Shown: positions 8,942-18,187, counted from the stretch's first letter. The stretch: 64,000 nt of DNA from Gracilimonas sp040117685 (GCF_040117685.2 NZ_JBEDYP020000003.1:26885-90884), one strand, 5' to 3'. The notes: generated by a model not told the origin, from the sequence alone. Numbers and translations: made by a program.

Positions 8942-9657
8942 AAGGAAGCCCACCAGCCGGCCACTATTGCCAAACTAAAGCTGAGCAGAGTCCCGATCAT
9001 AATATATTCGGTTTGTTTTCTCTGCTCGGCCTTTTGAAGGTCGCTGAATCTGAAAACGGATTTAGCTGCCAGTAAAAATCCGATGCCGCTCCAGTTGTTA
9101 GTGAGGATGAAACCGAGAATTAGTAGTCGCTCAAGAATGCCGATGTATTCCCCGGCATTTTCAAGCCCGTTATCGTCTTGCTGAGCCTTAATCTCTTTAG
9201 CACTTGGTTGCGGGCCCCAGTCATCCGGTAAAAGCTGGTTAATGAGTATGGAGGCGGGTTTTGTCACAAATACAAACGCAACAATCACTCCCCACTCTAT
9301 GCTACTTATAGATATCTCCGGAAAGTTAAAATCACTAATAATGAGCATGGAAAGGGCAATCACCAGCAAGTGAATCAGCTGATCAAGGAAAAAAGAAAGG
9401 CGCTTCTTCTTAGCAAAGGCTTTGATGGGATCAATAAGGATGTGGGTTCCACCAATCAAAAGAGCAAGAAACCAAACGCTTGAAAATCCGCCCATCCATA
9501 AAGCACCGAAAGCAAGGGCTATATGAACAAAGCCGTGAAGGTACAAAGGACCTGCTTTCCATTTCTTTTGCCGGCGCTCCTCTATCCAGTGGGTGGGTTG
9601 AAGAAGGAAATCGCCAAGCAGATGAGCAAGAACCAGCATCAAAAATAAATCATCCAT
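8938..9657 (-). CDS. DUF3307 integral membrane protein
   Basis: A 239-residue protein with about five or six membrane segments. The N-terminus LVLAHLLGDFLLQPTHWIEERR followed by LYLHGFVHIALAF and THILIDPIKAFAKKKR is the DUF3307 pattern, with conserved HLLGDF and HxxxD motifs. The biochemical role is unknown. It follows satD by only 2 bases, and DUF3307 and SatD are often found as a pair, so the two are probably co-transcribed from the operator region at 10323-10365. Confidence 0.85.
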   Translation of the reverse strand: MDDLFLMLVLAHLLGDFLLQPTHWIEERRQKKWKAGPLYLHGFVHIALAFGALWMGGFSSVWFLALLIGGTHILIDPIKAFAKKKRLSFFLDQLIHLLVIALSMLIISDFNFPEISISSIEWGVIVAFVFVTKPASILINQLLPDDWGPQPSAKEIKAQQDDNGLENAGEYIGILERLLILGFILTNNWSGIGFLLAAKSVFRFSDLQKAEQRKQTEYIMIGTLLSFSLAIVAGWWASF

Positions 9658-9659
9658 GG

Positions 9660-10292
9660 TTACATATATTTGGTTTTGGTTTCAAACCGGTTCAGCAATA
9701 GCTCAAACTCATCGATATGAGCTCTTTTTTTTCTTTTAGATACAGCCGGCTGAGAAATATTCAGTTCTTTGGCGATTTCAGATTGTGTCAAGTTCTCCAT
9801 CCAAAAATACCATGCAATCTCAGCATCCGCTTGAGACCAGCTCTTGACGAAAATATCAGCAAAGGTCAGGCTTACACTCATTTCACCGTCAAAGTCAGGA
9901 TTGTCGGATGATAATGCAAGACGGTCATCCGAGTTTTTCAATTCATCAAGGGCATGGCCGGAACGAGTAAAAGCATCTCCGAATGACTCATTTACACTGT
10001 TTTCCAGATAAGCATATTCCCCGATTCCAATGGCAATTCGGGTATCCATTTTGTGATCGGTTTTGGTTGATTTAATAAGTCCGGCCCTGATAATAAAGGC
10101 AACCCTTAGTGCCTGTCGGGGATCATGGAGTCCAAGCTGGAATCCGTCTCCACGATGCATTTCCGCACCATTTCCTGTTAATTCAAAACGATCTTCTATA
10201 CGCACAAAAATTTCTTTCAGGTCAGGAAGCCAGGTTTCTGAGCTATCAGCTGAAGTTGAATAAACAATATCTCCTGTTAGAACTGCAATCAT
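9660..10292 (-). CDS. SatD family protein with C-terminal helix-turn-helix
   Basis: A 210-residue protein. The N-terminus MIAVLTGDIVYSTSAD and the RGDGFQLGL segment around residue 45 match the SatD family, which has a nucleotide-cyclase-like fold start (TGDIVxS...RGDxFQ). The C-terminal 50 residues, NLTQSEIAKELNISQPAVSKRKKRA, are a clear helix-turn-helix. It is therefore likely a DNA-binding regulator, perhaps sensing a ligand through its N-terminal domain. It heads the pair with the DUF3307 gene. Two matching palindromic boxes lie 31-73 bases upstream of its start, which suggests autoregulation. Confidence 0.8.
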   Translation of the reverse strand: MIAVLTGDIVYSTSADSSETWLPDLKEIFVRIEDRFELTGNGAEMHRGDGFQLGLHDPRQALRVAFIIRAGLIKSTKTDHKMDTRIAIGIGEYAYLENSVNESFGDAFTRSGHALDELKNSDDRLALSSDNPDFDGEMSVSLTFADIFVKSWSQADAEIAWYFWMENLTQSEIAKELNISQPAVSKRKKRAHIDEFELLLNRFETKTKYM

Positions 10293-10322
10293 ACCATTCC
10301 AAATATTAATTCCTCAAACATT

Positions 10323-10365
10323 ACTTAATTAAGTTATAAATAGCAAATATAACCTAATTGAGTTA
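10323..10365. promoter_or_regulatory. Double operator box upstream of satD
   Basis: Box 1 ACTTAATTAAGTTA (10323-10336) begins with a perfect 12-bp palindrome. Box 2 ACCTAATTGAGTTA (10352-10365) is the same sequence with two changes, 29 bases further on. The arms 10324-10338 and 10348-10362 also form an inverted repeat with 13 of 15 matching positions. The site sits between the divergent satD (start 10292) and the gene at 10399, so it is a good candidate for SatD binding. Confidence 0.6.
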
Positions 10366-10398
10366 AAGTAGATTTGTTAATTATCAGAAAGCCCACTG

Positions 10399-10959
10399 TT
10401 GCAATCAGTTCAGGCAGATGATATTATCAAAGAGAAAGAACTCAACCCAACAAACTATTTTTTGAATTACGAGCTAACCAAAGAGTATAACCTGATTTTT
10501 CTGGGTGTAGAAGCCAGCTTTACATTAATCGACTTTCTGCTATTCTTTTCAAGCTTTTTATTAGGCTTTGTATTCGCATTGTTCTTTTTGATTTTTGCAG
10601 TAGCGGTGCTCCAGAAAATTTTTTCCCGGTATGAGTTCGAGTTTAACACCGATGAGTATACCATCACCAAGTACTATAAACTTTTCAGTTATTTCAGGTT
10701 CAGGTTACGAACCATAAGTTTTGGGGAAGTGGAAGAATTTTTACTCTCCAATCATGAGACCGGAAAAGCTTTATTCAGCAAGGGCATGGAGAATAAAGAG
10801 TGGTTTACTTTCGATATAATGACGGAAAATGGATATATCAGATTGGTTAAGTCTGACAAGGAAGAGTTAGATGAAGTATATGATATTTTCCGGGAACTGG
10901 AAGAAAAGCTCGATATCTATTTCAAATTCAAAGTGGAATTTATAGAACCGCTGAAATGA
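10399..10959 (+). CDS. Hypothetical membrane protein
   Basis: A 186-residue protein I do not recognise. It has one long or two short hydrophobic segments at about residues 40-75 (FTLIDFLLFFSSFLLGFVFALFF and onward), then a soluble C-terminal part resembling a PH-like bacterial domain (YEFEFNTDEYTITKYYKLFSYFRFRLRTISF). The only usable start in frame is TTG at 10399, because no ATG occurs before the membrane segment. It is divergent from satD and shares its operator region. RecO follows 51 bases later on the same strand. Confidence 0.6.
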   Translation: MQSVQADDIIKEKELNPTNYFLNYELTKEYNLIFLGVEASFTLIDFLLFFSSFLLGFVFALFFLIFAVAVLQKIFSRYEFEFNTDEYTITKYYKLFSYFRFRLRTISFGEVEEFLLSNHETGKALFSKGMENKEWFTFDIMTENGYIRLVKSDKEELDEVYDIFRELEEKLDIYFKFKVEFIEPLK

Positions 10960-11010
10960 TTACGGATTCATTATAAATATACATATTACCATAGCGACAA
11001 GTCTGAACTC

Positions 11011-11739
11011 ATGATTTCACACACCCAGGTCATTATTTTACGGGTTATCGATTACCAGGAGTCGAGCAAGATTCTTACGGTACTTTCGGCAGAGCACGGC
11101 AAGATTGCCCTGATAGCTAAAGGAGCGAAAAAGCCGAAAAGTAAACTTGCAGGTATTTTGGAGATAGGAGTGGTATTAGATGTGGTTTACTACTACAAAG
11201 CTAACCGGGGTGTACAAACGCTAACCGAAGCCTCAGTTCAGTATTCAACCGATCAGTTTCGCAAAGATTTTGAGAAAGCGGCCATTTTATATTCCACGCT
11301 CGAAATTGTATCACAATTAGTTCACGAAAATGAGGTTAATAAGCCGGTATTTGAGTTCAGCAGAAATTTTATTGAGTGGTTGGGCGACACCAGGGAAACT
11401 TATCCATCAGTATTTGCGTACGTCCAGCTCCGTTTGGCTGAAATCTCAGGAATTGGTTTAATCAGTGGGTTGGCCGAAGTCCCGGATCAAGCTTACTTAA
11501 ATGTGTCGAGCGGAAAAATTTCGGAACAGTCGGAAGAAGAATTGTCTTATAAACTAACAGCTGCCCAAACGCGGTTTTTAATTTTAGGAATGTCCACAAA
11601 AAGTAAGAATATTTTTAAAGTGGGATTAGAGAATGGAGAGCTAAGGCAACTTGTTCACCATTTAGATGTTTATTTTAAATACCATATTGAAGGATATCAG
11701 GAAAGAAGGTCGGATTCCATTTTTGAACAGATGCTATAG
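11011..11739 (+). CDS. recO: DNA repair protein RecO
   Basis: A 242-residue RecF-pathway mediator that helps load RecA onto SSB-coated DNA. The N-terminal OB fold shows the family pattern TQVIILRVIDYQESSKILTVL...HGKIALIAKGAKKPKSKL, and the central helical region contains FIEWLGDTRETYPSVFAYVQLRLAEISG. The usual zinc-binding cysteines are absent, as in many Bacteroidota RecO proteins. The protease gene begins 8 bases downstream, so the two are likely co-transcribed. Confidence 0.9.
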   Translation: MISHTQVIILRVIDYQESSKILTVLSAEHGKIALIAKGAKKPKSKLAGILEIGVVLDVVYYYKANRGVQTLTEASVQYSTDQFRKDFEKAAILYSTLEIVSQLVHENEVNKPVFEFSRNFIEWLGDTRETYPSVFAYVQLRLAEISGIGLISGLAEVPDQAYLNVSSGKISEQSEEELSYKLTAAQTRFLILGMSTKSKNIFKVGLENGELRQLVHHLDVYFKYHIEGYQERRSDSIFEQML

Positions 11740-11747
11740 GTGATTCT

Positions 11748-13295
11748 ATGAAACGTAAAGACTTAATTCTCACAGCCATATTACTGATAATGATTGGCAT
11801 TACCGCCGGCACGCTGATTGCGCTGTATACCATTAACGAGGAACTGGCACCTCTTGCAGAAGTAAGGACTACCGAAATCACCCAAAGCAATGAACCTTTC
11901 ATTACAGACAAGGAACTGGAAGGAGCTGATGCACGATTTCTGTTTAAAAAGATAGCCGAAGAAGTTACACCGACCGTAGTATATATAGAAGCCATTGTGC
12001 CTGTAGATGAAGCTATCCCACAAGATGAAAGTCATGAATTTGACGGAGAGGAAGATGACGGCGAAAGCATTTGGGATCGCTTGATGCCCAGACGAGCCCG
12101 AACAGTTGGCTCAGGTGTTTTGATTACCACTGACGGATACATTCTAACCAATTATCATGTAATTGATGGCGCAGTTGAGAAAGGACTGAGGGTAGTACTT
12201 AACGACAAACGGGAATATCCTGCAAAGGTAGTTGGTATTGATGCGAGTACGGATTTGGCCGTTATTAAAATAAATGGCGAGAATTTACCCAAGGTAACTA
12301 TTGGAGATTCAGAAACACTGGATGTTGGGGAATGGGTACTGGCCATTGGGAACCCGTTTAGGTTAAGATCAACGGTAACAGCCGGTATTGTGAGTGCCCT
12401 TAGTCGGGATGTTCAGATTATAGATGATCGAATGAGAATCGAAAGTTTTATTCAAACTGATGCTGCAATTAACAAAGGGAACAGTGGCGGAGCATTGGTT
12501 AATACAAGTGGACAGCTGATTGGGATAAATACGGCGATAGCATCTCAAACCGGCGCTTATCAGGGATATGGATTTGCTGTCCCAAGCAACCTGGCTATTA
12601 AAGTAGCCAAAGACCTGATTGAATACGGACAGGTTCGCCGTGCTCTGTTGGGGGTATCTATTGCCGGTGTTAATTATGATCGGGCCATTGAAAAAGGAAT
12701 GGAAACTGTCAGGGGAGTTGAAATCTTAAGTACTTCACAGGACGGAGCTGCTTCTCAGGCCGGTATTATTCCGGGTGATGTGGTGCTCAGTGTAAATGGT
12801 AAAGAGGTTTATGAAGCCAATCAGCTTCAGCAGCAAGTAGCAGTTATGAGTCCGGGAGAAGTAGTAAAGTTGAATATACTTCGGAACGGAAGAGAGCTGG
12901 AAAAGGAAGTGAAGCTTAAGCTACTGGAGTCCGAAAACATTCCGGAAATATCATCCAACGAAATCCCAATTGATCCCCGAGAAATTCCGGAAGGAAATAA
13001 TGAAGGGGTGATGTACCAGGAATTTGATTTAGGCTTTCGGGTGATGGCACTTGCCAAAGCAGAAAATGCTCAAAAGTTTGATTTAATTGTTGATCAGGTT
13101 TACAAATATTCAGAAGCATGGAACAGGGGACTTCGGCAAGATCAACAGATTATAAAAATAGGAGAAGAAAAGGTTGAAGATCTCTCCAGTTTAGAAGAAC
13201 TTATGCGCCGATATTTAAATGAAAAAGGATCGGTGACGCTGGAAATCATAAATGAAGAAGATGCCCGCGGTTTCATCGAGTTAAAAAGAAATTAA
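11748..13295 (+). CDS. Membrane-anchored DegP/HtrA-like serine protease
   Basis: A 515-residue protein. A single N-terminal membrane segment (about 7-30) is followed by a trypsin-like domain with the triad in LTNYHVIDGA (His about 137), DASTDLAVIKI (Asp about 167) and NKGNSGGALVN (Ser about 246). Two PDZ-type regions follow at about 290-390 and 415-510; the first contains AGIIPGDVVLSVNG. It probably degrades or chaperones misfolded envelope proteins in the periplasm. An acidic insertion (DESHEFDGEEDDGES) precedes the protease core. The stop is directly followed by the ATG of the LPP20 lipoprotein. Confidence 0.9.
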   Translation: MKRKDLILTAILLIMIGITAGTLIALYTINEELAPLAEVRTTEITQSNEPFITDKELEGADARFLFKKIAEEVTPTVVYIEAIVPVDEAIPQDESHEFDGEEDDGESIWDRLMPRRARTVGSGVLITTDGYILTNYHVIDGAVEKGLRVVLNDKREYPAKVVGIDASTDLAVIKINGENLPKVTIGDSETLDVGEWVLAIGNPFRLRSTVTAGIVSALSRDVQIIDDRMRIESFIQTDAAINKGNSGGALVNTSGQLIGINTAIASQTGAYQGYGFAVPSNLAIKVAKDLIEYGQVRRALLGVSIAGVNYDRAIEKGMETVRGVEILSTSQDGAASQAGIIPGDVVLSVNGKEVYEANQLQQQVAVMSPGEVVKLNILRNGRELEKEVKLKLLESENIPEISSNEIPIDPREIPEGNNEGVMYQEFDLGFRVMALAKAENAQKFDLIVDQVYKYSEAWNRGLRQDQQIIKIGEEKVEDLSSLEELMRRYLNEKGSVTLEIINEEDARGFIELKRN

Positions 13296-13832
13296 ATGAC
13301 CCATTTTTTAAAGGTACCTGTATTCTTGTCCGCTCTTTTAATAGGCTTTGCAGCCTGTTCCTCCTCAGAAAAAGCCTCCGTTCCCTCATCTTCGTTATCC
13401 ATGTACCCGACCTGGTACAGCACCGCTGATTTTGATACTGATTCAACTTCTTTTCACGGTTTTGCAACCGCAATTTCAGCCGACTCCTTAGTAGCCATTG
13501 CGAACGCAGAGCTGCAGGCCCGGGCAAACCTTGAAAGTGCTATAGCCTACAAAATGGAAGATGTGAGGGCTGTATTGGAAGAGCAAGGAAATGCAACGGT
13601 ATCAAATTCTGACTTCATTCTCACCTTACGTAACGCTCACAATCAGGTGCAGGAAGCAGCAAGCCTTTCGAATGGAGTTTCCCGCTCTGATGAGGGCAAA
13701 TACAGAGGGTATGCCAGAGTCTCGATTACCAAATCGGCTTTTGATCAACTTATGAAATCAGCATTTTCCGGAAAGTCCGGCTACTGGCAAATAATCAGCT
13801 CTTCTGCTGCCTATGCAGATGAGATGAATTAA
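13296..13832 (+). CDS. LPP20-family lipoprotein
   Basis: A 178-residue lipoprotein with lipobox FAAC at about residue 21. The mature part, with MYPTWYSTADF, FHGFATAISADSLVAIANAELQARANL and YRGYARVSITKSAFDQLM, matches the LPP20 domain, which tends to occur in outer-membrane lipoproteins of unknown role. It starts immediately after the protease stop codon, so translation of the two genes is probably coupled. Confidence 0.75.
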   Translation: MTHFLKVPVFLSALLIGFAACSSSEKASVPSSSLSMYPTWYSTADFDTDSTSFHGFATAISADSLVAIANAELQARANLESAIAYKMEDVRAVLEEQGNATVSNSDFILTLRNAHNQVQEAASLSNGVSRSDEGKYRGYARVSITKSAFDQLMKSAFSGKSGYWQIISSSAAYADEMN

Positions 13833-13930
13833 TGGGTATAATATTTACAAAATTTAGATCGGCACGCCTTTTTTAATACCTAATTAATTCAGTTATTTCG
13901 GCACCTAAAACCATAATCAGTACAGGTGCT

Positions 13931-15298
13931 ATGAGAAAACACATTCTTTTATTGGCGTTTTTGTTTTTGGGTACGAGTCTGCAGGGAGTATTTGCTCAGA
14001 CCTCACCCGCACATGCGCTAAAAAACATTACTATTCATAATGCCGATGGATCCGTAACCGAGTCAGCCACTATTGTTTGGCGGGCTGGGGTTATTGAAGC
14101 CGTTGGAACAAACGTAAACATTCCCTTTGATGCTTTTGAGATAGATGGAGGAGATAGTCTCCATGTTTATCCCGGGTTTATTGATGGGTTTTCTATTTGG
14201 GGAAGTCCCGATCTTCCAAGAAATTTGGAGTCATTAGACAACCCCGGAGACCCGCCCTATGACCGTGCTGGTATTCAGCCCGAGAGGAAGCCAAGTAATT
14301 TATTAAAAGACGACAAAGCTTTTGAAGCAGGAATGAAAGCCGGTTTCACGGCAGCGGCTCTCTATCCGAACGGTTACATGCTGCCCGGACAGGTAGAAAT
14401 CTTTTATCTGGCACCAGAATCTGATAATGTTGGTTTATTGAAGGAAAGCATGGCGCTGGCCGGTTCTTTTGATGAAGCCCCCGGAGGATGGGGTAACGGA
14501 GCATATCCATCTACGATGATGGGAGTGATGGCTCAGTTTCGTCAGGTTATGTTTGATGCGAGTGCTTTACAGCAACACATCAAGTACTACTCTCAGAATC
14601 CTGAAATGCCGGCTCCAAAACGAGATAAAGTGCTGGAAGCTCTATTCCCATTGGTAAATAAGGCTACACCGCTTTATTTCGAAGTGGATTCCAAAGAGCA
14701 CATGGAGCGATTATTCAAGCTACAAGATGAATTTGGGTTTAAAGCTGTTATTGTTTCAGGTAAGGAAGCTTATGCACAGGCAGCTGAGTTGAAGCGTAGA
14801 AACATCCCGGTACTTGCCGGTATAGACTTTACGGATGCGCCTGATTGGTACTCAAAGATGAAGAAAGCTGAAGAAAAGTCAGAGGAAGAAGAGGGAGACT
14901 CTGATCAAGCAGAAGAGGAAGAGAAAGAGGAAATTTCGGAAGAAGAACAGCAGTATCGTGATAAACGACTGGCTGCATGGAAAGCGGAAGTCACGAACAT
15001 CAAGAAACTGATGGATGCCGGTGTTTCTGTTGGATATGCATCTGCCGGACTCGAGCTGAAAGATCTTTCCAAAAAGCTGGACATCTTGATGGATGAAGGA
15101 GGGCTGTCTGAGGCTGATGTCGTAAAACTAATGACTACAAATACGGCTTCCATCCTGGGTTTAAATAACACGCTGGGAAGTATGGCCAAAGGGAAAAATG
15201 CCAGTTTCTCGGTTTTTGATAAACCCATGTCAGAAGATAAAGCGAAGGTGCTTCAAAGCATTTCGAACGGCACTATTCACGAATTTAACGGAGAGTAA
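13931..15298 (+). CDS. Exported amidohydrolase-like protein lacking the metal-binding HxH
   Basis: A 455-residue protein with a signal peptide ending near GVFAQ. It has the composite amidohydrolase layout: an N-terminal beta part (ALKNITIHNADGSVTES), a TIM-barrel region and a C-terminal KLMTTNTASILGLNNTLGSMAKGKNASF module. Where active family members have GxIDxHxH it reads HVYPGFIDGFSIWG, so the first metal ligands are missing and hydrolase activity is doubtful. A very acidic insert of about 35 residues (14864-14950) interrupts the barrel. It is the first of three tandem paralogues, 2 bases before the next. Confidence 0.8.
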   Translation: MRKHILLLAFLFLGTSLQGVFAQTSPAHALKNITIHNADGSVTESATIVWRAGVIEAVGTNVNIPFDAFEIDGGDSLHVYPGFIDGFSIWGSPDLPRNLESLDNPGDPPYDRAGIQPERKPSNLLKDDKAFEAGMKAGFTAAALYPNGYMLPGQVEIFYLAPESDNVGLLKESMALAGSFDEAPGGWGNGAYPSTMMGVMAQFRQVMFDASALQQHIKYYSQNPEMPAPKRDKVLEALFPLVNKATPLYFEVDSKEHMERLFKLQDEFGFKAVIVSGKEAYAQAAELKRRNIPVLAGIDFTDAPDWYSKMKKAEEKSEEEEGDSDQAEEEEKEEISEEEQQYRDKRLAAWKAEVTNIKKLMDAGVSVGYASAGLELKDLSKKLDILMDEGGLSEADVVKLMTTNTASILGLNNTLGSMAKGKNASFSVFDKPMSEDKAKVLQSISNGTIHEFNGE

Positions 15299-15300
15299 AG

Positions 15301-16704
15301 ATGAAGAAACTAATTACACTTTTATTGCTCCTTGGTTTCTGTATTACAGCTGAAGCTCAGGACAAAGGCTCAGTGCTGATACAGAATGCAACGGTTATCA
15401 CAATTACTGACGGAGATCTCGAGGATACGGATGTACTCATTCGTGATGGAATTATTCGCGAAATAGGAAAGGACCTGCGTGCCCCGCGAGGAGTTGAAAC
15501 CATTGATGCTACCGGTAAATACCTGATGCCGGGCATTATCGATGCTCACTCACACTTAAACGGCGTGGATATTAATGAAGGCCGAAATCCGGTTACTGCA
15601 GAAGTAACCATGGAAGAATCGGTAGATCCAAATGAAGTAGGAATCTACCATGCACTGGCAGGGGGTGCTACAAGTATTCACCTGATGCACGGCTCAGCAA
15701 ATGTAATTGGAGGTCAGGGCGAGACGCTTAAGCTTCGTTACGGTGCTTCCCAGGAAGGCATGAAGTTTGAAGATGCACCAAGAACCATCAAGTTTGCCTT
15801 GGGTGAAAACCCAACCCGTGTACACGGACAGGGTAACGGCATTCAGCCACGAACCCGAATGGGAGTTGAGCAGGTTATCAGAGGTCACTTCGATGAAGCC
15901 ATCGATTACAAACGGAAACGAGAGGCTTATCTGAATGCAAAAGAGCAATATGACCGACGAGGACGCGGAACACCACCTGTTCCTGTGGCTAAAAATCTTC
16001 GTTATGAAGTTCTTAACGACATCATAGAGGGAGAGATTCTGGTCCACTGCCACTCTTACCGTTCTGATGAGATTTTAATGCTGATGCGTGTTTTCAATGA
16101 TTATGGTGTCAAGAATTATACTTTCCAGCATGCCAATGAGGCGTTCAAGGTAGCTCCTGAACTGGCAAAAAATGGAGCACATACTTCCGTTTTCTCTGAC
16201 TGGTGGGCGTATAAGTTCGAGGTGTACTACTCAACGGCTTACAACGCTTCAATTCTGAATGCCAATGGAGTCATTAACTCCATTAACAGTGATAATGACC
16301 AGTTGCTGCGAACGCTGAATCATGAAGCAGCTAAGGTAGTCAGATATGGAAATACTTCTGTAAACGATGCTCTGAAAATGATTACTTTGCATCCCGCTAT
16401 TCAGCTGGGCATTGACGATCGAGTGGGAAGCATCGAAGAAGGAAAACACGGTGATGTGGTAATCTGGGACGGACACCCGTTCAGTATCTACAGCAAAGCT
16501 GTGATGACATTCGTGGATGGTAAAAAATACTTCGATATCGAAAATGATCCCGATGATATGCGCATCCAAATCAACCCGGGAACAGAGTTTGAAGACGGGT
16601 CCAATTTTCGCCGTATTGTTGATAACCGCGAAGAAGATTCCTGTATTCAGGACGTCTTTATTCTGATGGAGAATCAATCCGCCCATAACCATTCCCAAAA
16701 CTAA
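15301..16704 (+). CDS. Exported metal-dependent amidohydrolase
   Basis: A 467-residue paralogue of its neighbours and the only one with intact metal ligands. It has a signal peptide (LITLLLLLGFCITAEAQ), then YLMPGIIDAHSHLN with HxH at about residue 83, further His residues in GEILVHCHSYRSDEI and NYTFQHANEAF, and a conserved Asp region in NSDNDQLLRTLNHEAAKV. It ends with the usual SIEEGKHGDVVIWDGHPF. It is probably a periplasmic hydrolase of cyclic amides or dipeptide-like compounds; the substrate is unknown. The next gene starts 15 bases later with AGGAG upstream. Confidence 0.85.
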   Translation: MKKLITLLLLLGFCITAEAQDKGSVLIQNATVITITDGDLEDTDVLIRDGIIREIGKDLRAPRGVETIDATGKYLMPGIIDAHSHLNGVDINEGRNPVTAEVTMEESVDPNEVGIYHALAGGATSIHLMHGSANVIGGQGETLKLRYGASQEGMKFEDAPRTIKFALGENPTRVHGQGNGIQPRTRMGVEQVIRGHFDEAIDYKRKREAYLNAKEQYDRRGRGTPPVPVAKNLRYEVLNDIIEGEILVHCHSYRSDEILMLMRVFNDYGVKNYTFQHANEAFKVAPELAKNGAHTSVFSDWWAYKFEVYYSTAYNASILNANGVINSINSDNDQLLRTLNHEAAKVVRYGNTSVNDALKMITLHPAIQLGIDDRVGSIEEGKHGDVVIWDGHPFSIYSKAVMTFVDGKKYFDIENDPDDMRIQINPGTEFEDGSNFRRIVDNREEDSCIQDVFILMENQSAHNHSQN

Positions 16705-16719
16705 ACAGGAGACAGCATC

Positions 16720-18036
16720 ATGAAGAAACTCAATATTTTTGTTTTTGCAGCTGTTCTGCTGTTTGGATTAAATGCCACAGCGGAAGCACAAATCACCGAA
16801 AAACCTGAATTTGGTAAATTTGCCATCACAGGGGCCACCATTCACACGGTAACCAACGGAACCATTGAAGGTGGAGTTATTTTGATTGACGGAGAAGAAA
16901 TTGTCCAGGTAGGTCAGAATGTAAGAATCACAAACGATTACCAGCGTATTGATGCTTCAGGAAAGCATGTTTATCCCGGGTTTATAGACGGCTGGTCAGC
17001 TTTAGGACTGGTTGAGGTTTCGGCTGTTGCCGTAACCGTTGATAACCGGGAATTAGGTCAATTCAACCCTCATATGTATGCTTTTACAGCCTTCAACCCG
17101 CATAGTGCTTCTGTGCCGGTAACAAGAGTTAGTGGTGTTACCACAGTTATGACACGCCCAAGTTCGGGAAGTATAGCCGGTAAAGGTGCGGTTATGGATT
17201 TATGGGGATATTCTCCGGATTCTATGGCTGTGAAGAAAAGCGGAGCGCTGATTTTGAACCTTCCATCTTCTCAGGGAGGAGGCTGGTGGGATAACCGGTC
17301 GGAAGAGGAGATCAGAAAGCAATACGAGCAGAACATTAAAGAGATCAATGACTTCATTGAAAAAGCTAAATTCTATCATGAAATGATGGAAGCTTACAAT
17401 GAAAATCCATCCGGTAAAACCAAGCCGGATTATGATCCTCGAATGGACGCAATGGGAGAAGTACTTTCAGGTGAAGTTCCGGTTGTGATTTCCGTTAACC
17501 GAGAGCAGCAAATACTAGATGCCATCGAATGGACAAAATCTCATGAAAACATGAACTTTGTGTTTGCCGGCGTTGAAGAAGGCTGGCGGGTAGCTGATGA
17601 AATAGCTGAAGCAGGTATCCCTGTTCTGACAACCACTCTTTACACTCCTGCTCGTGACTATGACAACTACCAGCGCCCATATCAAAATCCCGGTTTGATG
17701 GCGGCTGCAGGAGTGAAAGTTGCTATCGTCTCTGACGACACCGAGAACTCCCGGAACGCTCCATTTGAAGCCGGATATGCAGCGGCATATGGCTTGGGCA
17801 AAGAAGAAGCTATTAAAGCTTTGACCATTAATCCTGCTGAGATATTTGGCGTGGATAATGTGCTCGGATCTTTGGAAGCAGGCAAACAAGCGAATTTGTT
17901 CATCTCTGATGGTGATCCGCTGGAGCCTATGACCAATATTGAACAGGTATTTATTAAGGGGTATAAAATCCCGATGACAAGTCGTCACACACAGCTCTAT
18001 GATGAATTTTTGAATCGTGATGCTGTGAATAAGTAA
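16720..18036 (+). CDS. Exported amidohydrolase-like protein lacking the metal-binding HxH
   Basis: A 438-residue third paralogue with a signal peptide ending near ATAEA. It reads HVYPGFIDGWSALG at the position of the metal-binding motif, so like the first paralogue it has lost HxH. The C-terminal module IKALTINPAEIFGVDNVLGSLEAGKQANLFISDGDPL is well kept, and it ends in the family's SRHTQLYDEFLNR. It may be a structural or ligand-binding partner of the catalytic middle protein; this is inference from gene order. A strong terminator follows. Confidence 0.8.
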   Translation: MKKLNIFVFAAVLLFGLNATAEAQITEKPEFGKFAITGATIHTVTNGTIEGGVILIDGEEIVQVGQNVRITNDYQRIDASGKHVYPGFIDGWSALGLVEVSAVAVTVDNRELGQFNPHMYAFTAFNPHSASVPVTRVSGVTTVMTRPSSGSIAGKGAVMDLWGYSPDSMAVKKSGALILNLPSSQGGGWWDNRSEEEIRKQYEQNIKEINDFIEKAKFYHEMMEAYNENPSGKTKPDYDPRMDAMGEVLSGEVPVVISVNREQQILDAIEWTKSHENMNFVFAGVEEGWRVADEIAEAGIPVLTTTLYTPARDYDNYQRPYQNPGLMAAAGVKVAIVSDDTENSRNAPFEAGYAAAYGLGKEEAIKALTINPAEIFGVDNVLGSLEAGKQANLFISDGDPLEPMTNIEQVFIKGYKIPMTSRHTQLYDEFLNRDAVNK

Positions 18037-18067
18037 ATTTTGAACAGTAGGTCATAGTTCTCCGGGA

Positions 18068-18099
18068 AAGCCCATCCTAATTTAAGGATGGGCTTTTTT
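18068..18099 (+). terminator. Rho-independent terminator after the amidohydrolase genes
   Basis: Perfect 11-bp stem AAGCCCATCCT (18068-18078) with AGGATGGGCTT (18085-18095), 6-base loop, then a T-run to 18099. It ends the run from recO or the first amidohydrolase. Confidence 0.85.
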
Positions 18100-18103
18100 G
18101 TTA

Positions 18104-18187
18104 TTTAAACACGTTTAAAGCACTTTTTTATAAGGTTGATTTTGTTATTTTCTGCTGTTTAAAATTAAATGTGTGTTATTTAACACA
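18104..18187. promoter_or_regulatory. Two palindromes upstream of the first histidine kinase
   Basis: TTTAAAC-AC-GTTTAAA (18104-18119) and TGTGTTA-TT-TAACACA (18172-18187) are both perfect 7-bp dyads with a 2-base centre. They differ in sequence from each other and from the 18-bp dyads elsewhere in the locus. They lie 77-160 bases before the chosen start of the kinase gene. Candidate operators; the regulator is unknown. Confidence 0.4.
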
